Assembly (NCBI RefSeq): GCF_000332195.1
Contig: NZ_KB235924.1
Coordinates: 39,115-103,114 of the forward strand
Length of the DNA: 64,000 bases
DNA from: Pleurocapsa sp. PCC 7319
GTDB lineage: Bacteria > Cyanobacteriota > Cyanobacteriia > Cyanobacteriales > Xenococcaceae
Direction of reading: 5' to 3'
Below the pieces are notes generated by a model, which did no database searches, was not told where the DNA came from, and saw only the letters and a program-made list of their open reading frames with translations. Below are positions 10,501-19,398 of this stretch, piece after piece. The position numbers and the translations under genes were made by a program. How positions within the stretch are numbered: position 1 is the first letter of the stretch; every line of letters begins with the position of its first letter.

Positions 10501-11243
10501 CGTGAGAGAACAATACTAGTTTGGGGTGAAAGCATCAAATTAACTCCACCGACAACTGCCAAGCCACATTCTCTAGCTCTCAAACTCTGACAAGCTAAAT
10601 GCACCGATACTAAAGAAGAAGAACAGGCAGTATCTACTGCTAGAGTTGGACCTTGTAAACCTAAAATATAGGAAAGACGACCCGCCGCTACACTAGAAGT
10701 ATTGCCAGTAAAGAAATGTGCCCCTAGTTGACTAATATCTTGAGACTGGGTTTGTAATTCTCCATAGTCTGCCGTATTAATGCCTATAAATACCCCTGTA
10801 GAGCTACCTCTAAGGTGATCGGGGTCAATACCCGCATATTCCAATGCTTCCCAACTAACTTCTAGTAATAATCTTTGTTGGGGATCCATACTGCTAACTT
10901 CCCGAGGAGTTAAACCAAAAAAGTGAGGATCGAATTCATTTACCTTACTGTCTAAAAAGCCACCCCAGCGGGTATACATTTTGCCAGAAGTATCAGGATT
11001 GGGGTCGTAGTACTGATTAATATCCCAGCGATCGCGAGGTACTTCTTCAATCCCATCTTGCCCATCTTTTAGTAATTGCCAGAAAGATTCAGGATCGTTA
11101 GCTCCACCAGGAAAACGACAACCCATACCAACAATAGCGATCGCCTCATGTTGAGCTGCCTCCATTGCTTTGAGTTTGACTTGCATTTTTTCCAAAGCCA
11201 AAAAAGCTTGTTTTAAAGGGGAGTTGTTTGCAGTGTTACTCAT
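4569..11243 (-). CDS. olefin-synthase-type PKS, KS-AT-KR-ACP-ST-TE
   Basis: 2224 residues. Domains in order: KS (active Cys near 206 in DTACSSSL, His in VEVHGTGTALGDP and NIGHLEAAAG), AT (GHSVGEYVAA near 659; HAFH signature, so malonyl-specific), KR (LVTGGFGALG near 1228; catalytic Tyr in GQGNYAAANAF), ACP (Ser in RGMDSLMV near 1536), sulfotransferase (PAPS loop SSPRSGSTLLRVM near 1630) and alpha/beta-hydrolase TE (GHSLGS near 2026; His in GGHNLHIDHPD). The ST-TE end is the hallmark of the curacin CurM and cyanobacterial Ols terminal-alkene mechanism: the beta-hydroxyl is sulfated, then the TE hydrolyses the thioester and decarboxylation with loss of sulfate gives a 1-alkene. Its start codon directly abuts the stop of the upstream KS-AT-ACP gene (TAAATG), implying translational coupling. 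All catalytic residues seen are intact, so it should be functional. Confidence 0.95.
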   Translation of the reverse strand: MSNTANNSPLKQAFLALEKMQVKLKAMEAAQHEAIAIVGMGCRFPGGANDPESFWQLLKDGQDGIEEVPRDRWDINQYYDPNPDTSGKMYTRWGGFLDSKVNEFDPHFFGLTPREVSSMDPQQRLLLEVSWEALEYAGIDPDHLRGSSTGVFIGINTADYGELQTQSQDISQLGAHFFTGNTSSVAAGRLSYILGLQGPTLAVDTACSSSLVSVHLACQSLRARECGLAVVGGVNLMLSPQTSIVLSRMRALAADGRCKTFAANADGYGRGEGCGVVILKRLQDAIVDGDRILAQIRGVAINHDGSSSGLTVPNGLAQQQLIRSALANGKVQPKEISYVEVHGTGTALGDPIEVEALGAVLSKGQEVTLGSVKANIGHLEAAAGMASLIKVVLAMQKGQIPPQQPIAQLNPVIDWQNLSFNIPHHLIPWALSQGERRLAGVSSFGMSGTNAHIIVEESSSTIAKSSLTDNCLSAPNRPLHLLTLSAKNEAALMELTQRYSSFLAKNQDKSPENICFTANTGRSHFEHRLSVIGNSVEQIEKKLVSYASGKTTTGLYQRKVNKGQNQKIAFLFTGQGSQYPGMGDQLYQTQPTFKKTIDRCGEILKSYLDIPLLEILYPSEEDRSSVINQTRYTQPAIFAVEYALAQLWQSWGIQPDIVMGHSVGEYVAATIAGVFTLEDGLKLIAQRGRLMQALPPSGKMVAVFASESKVKEVIQGYEGQVTIAGINAPENIVISGQAEVMEQILASLTVAEIESKALKVSHAFHSSLMQPMLADFRQVAAEINYKLPQMDLIANVTGSIGTKDIATSEYWCRHILEPVKFAVGMQTLHDQGYKLFIEIGAKPTLLGMGRSCLPGEGTWLPSLRPGQDDWQQMLQSLAQLYIQGISIDWAGFDRDYDRHKIELPTYPFQRQSYWFEQSKPQAKINQENHGTAIVNLLQQGDTDNLAHQLVNKTNFSASEVELLPKILQILAQQHQQQVRVAAVQDWFYELAWQPQPRLEQNQPESDQTGTWLIMSDRTGVGQAMAERLEQRGQACILAYAAQTYDKVSAGVWQLNPAQPEQFEHLLAEFSDLTLTRIIHLWSLDIPTSAELNISSLESAQLHSCGSTLYLVQALAKYQRVNLPKLWLVTQKATVVGSESPAIAQSSLWGLGKVIADEHPEFWGGLLDLDSQNSTISVTSIVREIKDSEGEDNLAFRDSQRYVRRLVRQKKSANFSGLSLQENGTYLVTGGFGALGLKVAQYLVDLGAKSLVLLARRQPNSEQQQVLAQLEEQGAEVSLAQADTSSEDDLLRVLAKIKTNLPPLRGIIHTAGVLRDGVLVSQNWQCFTEVMAPKVKGAWYLHSLTQDLSLDFFVLFSSATSFLGSPGQGNYAAANAFLDALSFYRQQQGLPSTTINWGPWGEVGMTARMDDRDRSRMRAKGLELMKPAYSLQALEQVLGQNMTQVGIFSLDWTNWLKQFPKTALPAYLKSIAGEVKQSTEKGESETSETKIFQVLLNVSSQERESILVAYLQEQIAQVLQLDAKELSTEDNLIDRGMDSLMVMEAINQFQEHLQLMLYPREFYERPRIKILAPYLLSEFEQIHGDLLIKPELDTISPEQALANFKAVVHNLPQQPNSKPPVFILSSPRSGSTLLRVMLAGHSELFSPPELHLLPFNNMTERQEELALSYFGEGLQRALMEIMEIDSSASQAILDEMVSQNYSIQQVYQVLQQLAGNRQLVDKSPTYGMSRETLARAEQMFEGAKYIYLTRHPYAAVESFARMRMDKLIDSQNSHPHQVAEKIWATNNHNILDFFQHSVEPNHYHQVHYEELVQQPQMVMEGLCKFLQIPFEENLMQPYEGKRMTDGIHAKSMPIGDPNFTKHNQLDHKLAETWKTIQLPYPLQESTIEIAKQLQYELPAVDNTQVQSKLNLVLEENKTSLDTSCSEFLAMRESFVDIRGHRLCICEWGDKDKPLVLLLHGILEQGAVWSEVALPLVKMGYWVVAPDLRGHGRSDHLEGGNVSFIDLLADIDLLARKRSDRPFTLVGHSLGSIVAAMLASTRSPKINSLVLVETVLPSSPKDQEIVKQLTTHLDYLASAPKHPIFPDVATAASRLRTAAPTMSAALSLQLAQRITEPFGDGVRWRWDPLLRTRTLMNSCGFPLTPVQYLELLSQIRVPITLVYGDRSNFNRQYDLSELTAAMPTAQRIVMSGGHNLHIDHPDALAAVITKAMDSNSTISQQSLTTN

Positions 11244-14200
11244 TTAAGCTTGCCCCGATAATGTTTGTAATTTTTCCATTAGCAAAGCTTCCATCTCAAT
11301 TTCTGAAAGCTGATCTAATTCAGTCTCCCGGGAAGTTAACTCAGAATTATCAACCTCTAAGATGGTATTGGTATCTTCTGGAGTTTCTACTAGAATTATT
11401 TGAGTCACCAAATATTTAGCCAAAGCTGCGATGTTGGGATAGTTAAAGGTAATAGTTGTGGGCAAAGAAGATCCTAGACTGATTTCGAGTCGATTTTTCA
11501 ACTCGACTGCCATTAACGAATCCATCCCCAGTTGAAAAAATCCTTGATGCAATTCAGGTAGTTGCTCTTCATCCAGACCTAACACAGAGGCAACTTCTTG
11601 TTGAATATAGATAGTTAATAAATCCAAGCGTTGATGCGGTAAAGCTTGTTCTAATTGTTGCCTTAGCTTGGGTGATTGAGATCCTAAGTTAACTTCTTTG
11701 GCTGGGACTTCTTTTAGCGCCAGATTTTGCTTAGCTAAGACATCTAAAACTTTTGAGAGTTTTTTTGGTTCCTGTGCTGAAAAATCGCCGCTTTTTGTTA
11801 ATTGCTGGATTAAGTCTTGATTGTTATTTTGATTTAGTAAAGAAGTAAGAGGATTTAAACTTTCAAGATACGGTGTTGGAGAGTATTTTTCTACCCAATA
11901 GTGCTGACGTTGAAAAGGATAAGTAGGTAACTCGACTTTCAAGCGGGAATAATCGCGATCAAAACCTGACCAATCTATCGCTACTCCTTGAACATATAAA
12001 TGCGCCAAGCTATGGAGCATTTGTTGCCATTCATCTTTTCCTGGGCGTAAACTAGGCAACCAAGTGTAGGCTGAAGAATTTGTTGGTGCTTGAGTAGTTA
12101 AAAATGAGTGAGCCATGCCCAACAAAATTGGTTTAGAGCCAATTTCGAGAAATATTTGATATTTCTGTTGCGTTAAAGTGTTTATTCCCTGAGCAAAGCG
12201 CACCGGCTGAAGAATATGGCGACACCAATATTCTGGAGTCACCACTTCGGTAGTAGCTAATTTGCCTGTGAGATTGGAAATCAGATTCAGTTTGGGTGGG
12301 GCATAATTAATTGTTTGGGCAACCTGCTTAAACTCCGCCAACATTGGTTGCATTAAAGGAGAGTGGAAAGCATGGGAAACATTTAATTTTTTAGTTTTGA
12401 TCCCCTCTGTTTCCAAGTCCATAACTACAGCTTTGATCGCTGCTTCCTCACCAGAAATAACAGTACTAATACCGTTAATAGCTGCAATCGATACTTCTGG
12501 CACATAAGGTGTGATTGGCACAGCCACTGTCCTTCGGGAGATCGCCTGTTGAACTCTTGACTCTGAAGCGAGGACCGATACCATTGCTCCTCCTGAGGGT
12601 AATTGCTGTATCAAATGTCCTCTGGCAATCACTAACTTTAAAGCATCTTCGAGGGTAAATACTTCTGCAATAGTCGCAGCGACATACTCCCCAAGACTAT
12701 GTCCGATCACTACTGAAGGCTCAATTCCCCATGATTGCCACAGTCTAGCTAAAGCATATTCCACCGCAAAGATAGCAGGTTGAGCGTACTTGGTTTGATC
12801 AATCATTGTTGATCGCTTCTCTATTTCCGCTGGAGAATAAAGAATATCTAGTAAAGATATATCTAGATAGGGTTTAATTATTTCCCCACAGCGATTAATG
12901 GTCTTTTTAAAAGTAGGCTGAGTTTGGTAGAGTTGATACCCCATTCCTTGATACTGAGAACCTTGTCCAGTAAAGAGAAAAGCAATTTTTTTATTACTAC
13001 TTTTATTTACTGTTCCGCTGATTAACCCTGTAACCTGTTGTTGAGAAGTGAAAGCAGTTAGCTGTTTTTTAAATTGCCAATTAGATTTACTGACTAAGCT
13101 TAAACAACAGTCGAAATGCGATCGCCCTGTATTGGCAGTAAAACAAATATCTGCCAAAGATGCTTCTGAATTAGACTCTAAGAACTGTAGATAATCTTGG
13201 CTCATCTGCCGTAAAGCAGCTTCATTCTTGGCTGATAAAGTAAGCAGATGACGAGGACGCTCTATTGAATCTTTAGCTTTGACCACTGTAGGTTGAGGGG
13301 CTTGTTCTAAAATCACATGAACATTAGTGCCACTCATTCCAAAAGAACTAACACCAGCTAATCTTGTTCCTGCCTTGGCTGACCAAGAAATTGGTTCTGT
13401 TGGGACAACTAAGGGATATTTATGCCAAGGAATGTAAGGATTTGGTTCATTGAGATGTAAATGTGGCGGAATTTCTTGATTTTGCAAAGATAAGACCACT
13501 TTCATCACCCCAGCAATACCGGCTGCGGTTTCCAAATGACCAAAATTAGTTTTAACTGAACCGATCATCAAAGGATCATCAGTAGAACGTCCTTTCCCCA
13601 AAACCCGACCCAAAGCAGAAACTTCTATCGGATCGCCTAAAGATGTCCCGGTACCATGAGCTTCCACATATTGAATTTGATGAGGCTTGACTTTAGCATG
13701 AGCTAGAGCCTGGCGTAATAATGTTTCTTGTGCCGAACCATTGGGGGCAGTCAAGCCATTACTACGTCCATCATGATTAGCTGCCGAACCTCTAATTACT
13801 GCCTGAATGCGATCGCCATCAGCTAAAGCATCAGAGAGTCGTTTGAGTAAGACTATTCCACAACCTTCTCCTCGCACATAGCCATTAGCAGCAGCATCAA
13901 AAGTCTTACATCTACCGTCAGCAGATAAAGCCTTGAGCTTACAGAAACCAATTGTAGTTCCTGGTTCCAGCATCAAATTTACACCTCCTGCTAAAGCCAA
14001 ATTAGACTCTTTAGTTCGCAGACTTTGACAAGCTAAATGAATACCTAAAAGTGCCGAAGAACAAGTGGTATCCAACTGCATGGTTGGACCCTGTAACCCC
14101 AGAAAATAAGCGATCCTTCCTGCTGCCACACTGCGAAAATTCCCTAAACTATCGTAAGCAGAGATGCGTGCAGTATCTGTCGACTTAACATTAAATTTGG

Positions 14201-14699
14201 CATAGTCATCAAAACAAACTCCCATAAACACACTTGTCTGAGTTCCTTTGAGACTATGAGGAGCGATACCTGCGTTTTCTAAAGTTTCCCAAGTCACCTC
14301 CAGTAACAATCGTTGTTGGGGATCCATACTGTGAGCTTCCCGTGGAGAAATTTCAAAAAATTGCGGATCGAATTCCGCGACATTTTTGAGAAAAGCGCCG
14401 TAGCGAGTATACATCTTACCCGGAGTTTCTGGATCGGGATCGTAGTAAGCATCCACATCCCAACGGTCTGAGGGAATTTCACTAATAGCATCGACTCCGT
14501 TGCGTAACAGCTCCCAATAAGCTTGAGGATTATTAGCCCCCCCAGGAAAACGGCAACCCATACCGACAATAGCGATCGGTTCAGTAATTCCCTTTTCAAG
14601 CGCATCTAGTTCTGCGTGCATTCTTTTTAGTTCTAGCAGAGCATTTTTTAACAGCGATCGATGCTCAGTATGTTCTGGATTAGTTTGATTGTGATTCAT
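11244..14699 (-). CDS. type I PKS module KS-AT-ACP, no ketoreductase
   Basis: 1151 residues from an ATG at 14699. Domains: a short N-terminal docking-like helix (about 1-38), KS (active Cys near 210 in DTTCSSALL; His in VEAHGTGTSLGDP and TNFGHLETAAG), AT (GHSLGEYVAA near 665; malonyl-type HAFH near 775) and one ACP near 1060 (LGMDSLMAVELKNRL). Between the end of the AT (YPFQRQHYW) and the ACP there are only about 80 residues, too few for a KR, DH or ER. A beta-ketoacyl intermediate is therefore passed on unreduced unless a KR acts in trans. Zero spacing to the next gene and 63 bp to the previous one indicate a single operon. The canonical single-chain Ols has one extension module, so this one is extra. 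The KS-AT-ACP assignment is firm; its use in the product is inference. Confidence 0.94.
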   Translation of the reverse strand: MNHNQTNPEHTEHRSLLKNALLELKRMHAELDALEKGITEPIAIVGMGCRFPGGANNPQAYWELLRNGVDAISEIPSDRWDVDAYYDPDPETPGKMYTRYGAFLKNVAEFDPQFFEISPREAHSMDPQQRLLLEVTWETLENAGIAPHSLKGTQTSVFMGVCFDDYAKFNVKSTDTARISAYDSLGNFRSVAAGRIAYFLGLQGPTMQLDTTCSSALLGIHLACQSLRTKESNLALAGGVNLMLEPGTTIGFCKLKALSADGRCKTFDAAANGYVRGEGCGIVLLKRLSDALADGDRIQAVIRGSAANHDGRSNGLTAPNGSAQETLLRQALAHAKVKPHQIQYVEAHGTGTSLGDPIEVSALGRVLGKGRSTDDPLMIGSVKTNFGHLETAAGIAGVMKVVLSLQNQEIPPHLHLNEPNPYIPWHKYPLVVPTEPISWSAKAGTRLAGVSSFGMSGTNVHVILEQAPQPTVVKAKDSIERPRHLLTLSAKNEAALRQMSQDYLQFLESNSEASLADICFTANTGRSHFDCCLSLVSKSNWQFKKQLTAFTSQQQVTGLISGTVNKSSNKKIAFLFTGQGSQYQGMGYQLYQTQPTFKKTINRCGEIIKPYLDISLLDILYSPAEIEKRSTMIDQTKYAQPAIFAVEYALARLWQSWGIEPSVVIGHSLGEYVAATIAEVFTLEDALKLVIARGHLIQQLPSGGAMVSVLASESRVQQAISRRTVAVPITPYVPEVSIAAINGISTVISGEEAAIKAVVMDLETEGIKTKKLNVSHAFHSPLMQPMLAEFKQVAQTINYAPPKLNLISNLTGKLATTEVVTPEYWCRHILQPVRFAQGINTLTQQKYQIFLEIGSKPILLGMAHSFLTTQAPTNSSAYTWLPSLRPGKDEWQQMLHSLAHLYVQGVAIDWSGFDRDYSRLKVELPTYPFQRQHYWVEKYSPTPYLESLNPLTSLLNQNNNQDLIQQLTKSGDFSAQEPKKLSKVLDVLAKQNLALKEVPAKEVNLGSQSPKLRQQLEQALPHQRLDLLTIYIQQEVASVLGLDEEQLPELHQGFFQLGMDSLMAVELKNRLEISLGSSLPTTITFNYPNIAALAKYLVTQIILVETPEDTNTILEVDNSELTSRETELDQLSEIEMEALLMEKLQTLSGQA

Positions 14700-14762
14700 T
14701 TACTAGTACCTCAAATATAGGGTTTAGCTAGTTGAGATTTGGGGTTGAGGTAGAAAAAAGTC

Positions 14763-17700
14763 TTAATTAGAATTTCTTTGGCGAACGACAGCAATTTGTT
14801 CGTTAAGTAATTGAGCCATTTCCGCCTCTGATATTTCTTCTAAGTCCTCTGTCATTGTCTGCGAATTAGACAATGGCATTAAATCAGGTTCTACTATTTC
14901 TTGGTCAGCTTGAGAATTTGCTAATAGTTGATTAAGTTCACTAGCTAAATGTTGGGCTAAAGACTTAATGGTAGGGAAGTTCCAAACAATAGTGGCTTCT
15001 ATAGGTGATTGCAACCAATCTTCAATTTCTTGGGCTAAATTTACTGCCATTACCGAATCCAAACCATAGTCAGCAAAAGATTGACTCGGATCGAGTGATG
15101 ACATTGGTATTCTCCATTCTTTGTGCAGTAAGTTAATCATCCAGTTTTGGATCGATTCAACAGTGTAAATGGAATTATTCTCTATAGGTGCAATAGTTTG
15201 GGAGTCGTTTACTGAATCTGAAGAGCTATTATTACTTAATTTCTTTATTTCCCGATCTAAACTTATATCTGCGTTATCGAATATCACCTGAGGACGCAAT
15301 TGATTATCTGGCTCCCGTTCTAGTCTTAAATATTCATCTAATCCTTGATCTTCTCCTGCCAGAGTTTGTTCTAAATCTCCAATAGTCTGAGTATAATTAC
15401 CAATAATTGAGCTGGTAACTTCTCCATTCGCTAATATTGCTTCTCTAGGACCTCCCCACAAAGCTGTTTGACACTTATGCTCAAAACTAAGCTCTGCCCA
15501 TTCCCTTGCTCGAAGCAAACGCTCTGAGGTATTCTGTCTGCAAGCTTCTTGGAGAACAGCCAGTAAAATAGCCGAGGTGGCAATTTCTCCTGCTAGGGTA
15601 GCAGCCCAACGCATAGATGTAGTGCGATCAGAGAAAGCAGATTGCTTATCTAAATGACGTTCTTGGATTTGAGCCACAATAGTTTGTAGGTCCCGAGCTA
15701 GATCTGGAGCATCCAATATGTGAGAGAGAAATCGGTGTAATTCATCACTCTGATTGAGAGTCCGAGAACCCAAATACATATTAAGCGTTTCTGTCGGACC
15801 TTCAAAAATTCGACATACTCTCGCATCTCGTAAAAGTTGAGGTGCAATATTATTTTCGAGATAACCTCTTCCTCCTAAAAGTTGTATTAGGCTGTCCGTA
15901 GCTTGCCAGAAAAACTCTGCTCCCGCAATTTTACAAACAATGTACGGTTCGACAGGTAAAACATGACCGCGATCGAGTAATCTAGTCATCCTGGCAATTA
16001 ATGTCTCTAAGCCGGCAATCTGGGCGTTGAGTTCTCCTAATCGCGCTAAAGTGACAGGATTATCTAATAATCGTCCGGTAGAAATAGATCGACGAGAGGC
16101 ATAACGTAGCATCAGTTGAGCGCAGCGTTTCATTCCACCCAAACCAAAGGCACCGATAATTAAACGACCATACATCATGGCATCTTGAGCAGCATTCATA
16201 CCCTGACCAACTTCACCTAAAAGTTGATTTGCCGTTACTCTGGCACCTTCAAGATAAATAGTATTTTGAATCATGCCTCGCATTCCCAAAGTCATACACT
16301 CAGGACCTTGACGTAATCCTGGCGTGTCTTGACGCACCGCAAAACCACTAATTCCTTTTGGTTGACCTTGATGGTCTAAAGTTTGAGCAAAGATATTAAT
16401 CACTCCAGCCCAAGCTGCTAAACCACTCCAATACTTAGTTCCTTTTAAGCGCCAGACTCCTTCTCCTTCGGGAGTAGCGGTAGTAGCGATCCCTCGAGGA
16501 TTGGAGCCAGCACCAGGTTCCGAAACCGCAAATGCAGCCAGTTCTCGACCTGTAGCTAGTTGAGGAATCAATTCTTGTTGTAATGAACTCCGACCATACT
16601 TAAGGATCGGACGAGTTCCCAAAATATTATGATTGAACACAACTAATGCTAGGGATTGGTCGATCGCGCCCAACTGTTCCATAATCCGCATCGTATCGGA
16701 ATTATTAAGGGCTAAACCTCCTTGGGACTCGGGAACTTGCAATCCTAATAGCCCACGATTACCCAAATCAAGCACAATATAGGGAGGTATACACCTGCGT
16801 TCATCTATTAGACGAGAATTAACTCGCTCATTAGCATAACTACGCAACCATTGAATTAATTCATCCGTTTTCGCTTTACTATTTTTAGCTGAGTTGTTAG
16901 TAGCTGGCTCTACTTTTTGTGCTTGAAGAGAAGTGACATGATTAAGAGAATGATACCTATTATTACTTGCTCCATTTTTTTGTTTCAATTCTAAAGATTG
17001 CTCTCTGTTATCAGCATTTCTCAAATTGGCTATAGGAGATTGCCAACTGGCGATCACACTTAAATTTCCATTGAGCCAATCTCGTCGACAAGCACTACGT
17101 TGAATCTTACCGCTGGAGGTTTTGGGAATGGTGCCGGTTTTTAGTAAATTAACGGCGTAGACAGGGATTTCATGTTCTTCGGCTACTAATTTACAGATAG
17201 TTTCCATCACTCGATCTGGATCTATTTTCTGTGAATGACCCCGCTCAATTTCCTGAACTATTATTAGTCGCTCTTCTCCATCCACCTCTGCGGAAAAAGC
17301 AGCTCCATTTTCCGGTCTTAAGGATGAGTTGGATTCCTGTACTGTCCATTCAATATCTTGGGGATAGTGATTAGTACCGCGAATGATAATTACATCCTTA
17401 ATCCGGCTACTGATAAATAGTTCTTCCTCATAGATAAATCCCAAATCGCCAGTACGCATAAAGGGACCTTCCCCAGTATCGGCAATGAAGGCGCGAAAAG
17501 TAGCATCTGTTTCTGTTTCACGCTGCCAATAGCCCTGAGCTACACTGGGGTCAGAAACCCAAATTTCACCTACTTCATCGAAGTCACATCTAGTCAAAGT
17601 TTGGGGGTTAACAATCGCCACCTGAGTATCACAGACTAACCCTCCACAACTTACTAACCGTCGTACTACTGGCTCGGAGTTATCTGCTTTTTGTATTCGA

Positions 17701-18788
17701 CCTTTTTCTAAAGCACTTGGTTGAAGATTAAGAATAACTGGTGCTTCAGTTGACGTGCTGGTCGAAACTAATAAAGTTGCCTCAGCTAGTCCGTAAGCAG
17801 GACTCATTGTCTGAGGACGAAAACCACACGAGGCAAAAGTTTGGATAAAACTTTCTAAAACTTTGGGGTTAATGGGTTCTGCTGCATTACCTGCTACTTG
17901 CCAATTACTTAAATCTAGTTGTTCTCTTTGTTTTGGCGTAATTCGACGCACACATTGTTCGTAGGCAAAATTGGGCGCTTGACTGTGGGTAGCTCGATAG
18001 TGAGACATCGCCTGGAGCCAATGAAACGGTCGCCGAATAAAACTAAAGGGAGACATATAGTAGCAAGGAGTACCATTGTACAGTGGTTCGAGTAGTCCTT
18101 CTACCAGCCCATAATCGTGAAAATAGGGCATCCAGGTAACTGTTACACTATCTTCATTGTATCCGCATGCTTTTTGTAAATTGGCACAGTGAAATAGAAT
18201 GTTTTGATGGCTTATTGCTACGCCCTTTGGTGTCGAAGTAGAACCAGAAGTGTATTGTAGATATGCTAAAGCATTACTAGCTATATTTGGCTCTTGCCAA
18301 CCCCGAGCCGATTCTAAATCTATTTCTTCGGTAGCTAGCCAGTGCATTGCCTCAAATTCTGGAGTTTGCTTTGACTGTTCCTCAACTAAGGAAATAATCC
18401 CTCTCGTGGTAAGTACAAAGGAGGCTTGAGCATCTTTGGCGATCGCCTGTAGTCGAGGTAAAGTTCGCTTGAGTCTACTAGCTTCTGGAGCAGGAGCGGG
18501 AATGGCGATCGCTCCTGCATACATGCAACCAAAGAAAGCAGCTATAACTTCTAAACTTTGAGGATAAAGCAAGAGAATTCGTGCACCTTGCACTTGAAAC
18601 TTTTGTAATTGCGCTGCGATCGCTCTTGCTTGACGATCTAGCTCTTTATAACTCAAAGCATCACCTTCTACATTTCCATTAGTCATAAAAATGTAAGCTT
18701 GCTTGTCTTTTTGTTGATTTGCTCGATAGCGCAAAAGTTCAATCAGTGTAGAATATTGAGTATTTAAATTGGGCAAAAATTGCATCAT
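14763..18788 (-). CDS. fatty acyl-AMP ligase / acyl-CoA dehydrogenase / ACP fusion (loading protein)
   Basis: 1341 residues from the ATG at 18788, chosen because an AGG lies about 6 nt upstream and MMQFLPN is a usual FAAL N-terminus; an in-frame ATG at 18812 would add 8 residues. Residues about 1-585 are a FAAL: AMP motif YLQYTSGSTSTPKG near 175-188 and RTGDLGFIY further on. Residues about 640-1170 are an acyl-CoA dehydrogenase: FAD-loop FAVSEPGAGSNPRG, and RIFEGPTETLNM near 996 where the catalytic Glu is expected. The C-terminus is an ACP (YGLDSVMAVNLAQ, Ser near 1243). The FAAL should activate a free fatty acid and load it on the ACP, and the ACAD should introduce an alpha,beta double bond on the tethered chain before the first KS takes over. 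Ols proteins as usually described have FAAL-ACP only, so the ACAD insertion is notable. Confidence 0.93.
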   Translation of the reverse strand: MMQFLPNLNTQYSTLIELLRYRANQQKDKQAYIFMTNGNVEGDALSYKELDRQARAIAAQLQKFQVQGARILLLYPQSLEVIAAFFGCMYAGAIAIPAPAPEASRLKRTLPRLQAIAKDAQASFVLTTRGIISLVEEQSKQTPEFEAMHWLATEEIDLESARGWQEPNIASNALAYLQYTSGSTSTPKGVAISHQNILFHCANLQKACGYNEDSVTVTWMPYFHDYGLVEGLLEPLYNGTPCYYMSPFSFIRRPFHWLQAMSHYRATHSQAPNFAYEQCVRRITPKQREQLDLSNWQVAGNAAEPINPKVLESFIQTFASCGFRPQTMSPAYGLAEATLLVSTSTSTEAPVILNLQPSALEKGRIQKADNSEPVVRRLVSCGGLVCDTQVAIVNPQTLTRCDFDEVGEIWVSDPSVAQGYWQRETETDATFRAFIADTGEGPFMRTGDLGFIYEEELFISSRIKDVIIIRGTNHYPQDIEWTVQESNSSLRPENGAAFSAEVDGEERLIIVQEIERGHSQKIDPDRVMETICKLVAEEHEIPVYAVNLLKTGTIPKTSSGKIQRSACRRDWLNGNLSVIASWQSPIANLRNADNREQSLELKQKNGASNNRYHSLNHVTSLQAQKVEPATNNSAKNSKAKTDELIQWLRSYANERVNSRLIDERRCIPPYIVLDLGNRGLLGLQVPESQGGLALNNSDTMRIMEQLGAIDQSLALVVFNHNILGTRPILKYGRSSLQQELIPQLATGRELAAFAVSEPGAGSNPRGIATTATPEGEGVWRLKGTKYWSGLAAWAGVINIFAQTLDHQGQPKGISGFAVRQDTPGLRQGPECMTLGMRGMIQNTIYLEGARVTANQLLGEVGQGMNAAQDAMMYGRLIIGAFGLGGMKRCAQLMLRYASRRSISTGRLLDNPVTLARLGELNAQIAGLETLIARMTRLLDRGHVLPVEPYIVCKIAGAEFFWQATDSLIQLLGGRGYLENNIAPQLLRDARVCRIFEGPTETLNMYLGSRTLNQSDELHRFLSHILDAPDLARDLQTIVAQIQERHLDKQSAFSDRTTSMRWAATLAGEIATSAILLAVLQEACRQNTSERLLRAREWAELSFEHKCQTALWGGPREAILANGEVTSSIIGNYTQTIGDLEQTLAGEDQGLDEYLRLEREPDNQLRPQVIFDNADISLDREIKKLSNNSSSDSVNDSQTIAPIENNSIYTVESIQNWMINLLHKEWRIPMSSLDPSQSFADYGLDSVMAVNLAQEIEDWLQSPIEATIVWNFPTIKSLAQHLASELNQLLANSQADQEIVEPDLMPLSNSQTMTEDLEEISEAEMAQLLNEQIAVVRQRNSN

Positions 18789-19398
18789 TATACCTAGATT
18801 TTTTGAGCACATGTGTCAAGTTTTACTCAAAGTAACTATATTTTTAAATAATTACCTTAAAAAACTTCTTGATAATTTTAAATTTAAATTTTTTTTACTT
18901 CTAAAACTAAATATTCGATAAAAAAACTCTTGTTAGTTAGACTTTACTTATTTTTAGAACTTTACCTACCTACAAATAACTAAATTATGGACTTCTGGCT
19001 CTTGATATAGAATAAAATATTAGTAGTGGCTGCACAATAATATGCTTTTCTAAAACATATTCACTATAGTCAGCTAAATTGTCAATACCTAAAAAACTCA
19101 ACCAAATTTCAGTTACTAGCCATAGGGATATTTTCAGTAATAGCTTTTTCCATTGCACCTTCATTAGCTTCAATCTCCTTAAATCATTACTAACCTGAGT
19201 AATAGGTGATGCGTAACTAATTTTGCCTATATATATTAGCTACAAACTAGTGGTTTGTTTCTTACAAATAATTGTAAGTAAATTTAATTAATTACAATTA
19301 TTTTGTTTTTGATTTGATTCAAATTATAAAGTTTATGTTTCTATTAACTCAAAAGTTTTATGTATAGAATACAGTTTTAAATTTTTGATTTCTACTTA
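18789..19398. promoter_or_regulatory. AT-rich leader region upstream of the PKS operon
   Basis: About 610 bp without a convincing gene, very AT-rich, lying between the small putative regulator and the loading PKS protein, both on the minus strand. It should contain the PKS operon promoter, but I cannot point to a specific -10/-35. The 62-codon reading frame at 18985-19173 has no ribosome binding site or recognisable similarity and is probably not coding. Confidence 0.35.

Noticed and set aside
18985..19173. 62-codon minus-strand reading frame upstream of the PKS operon
   Set aside because: No ribosome site, very AT-rich, no recognisable pattern; likely chance.
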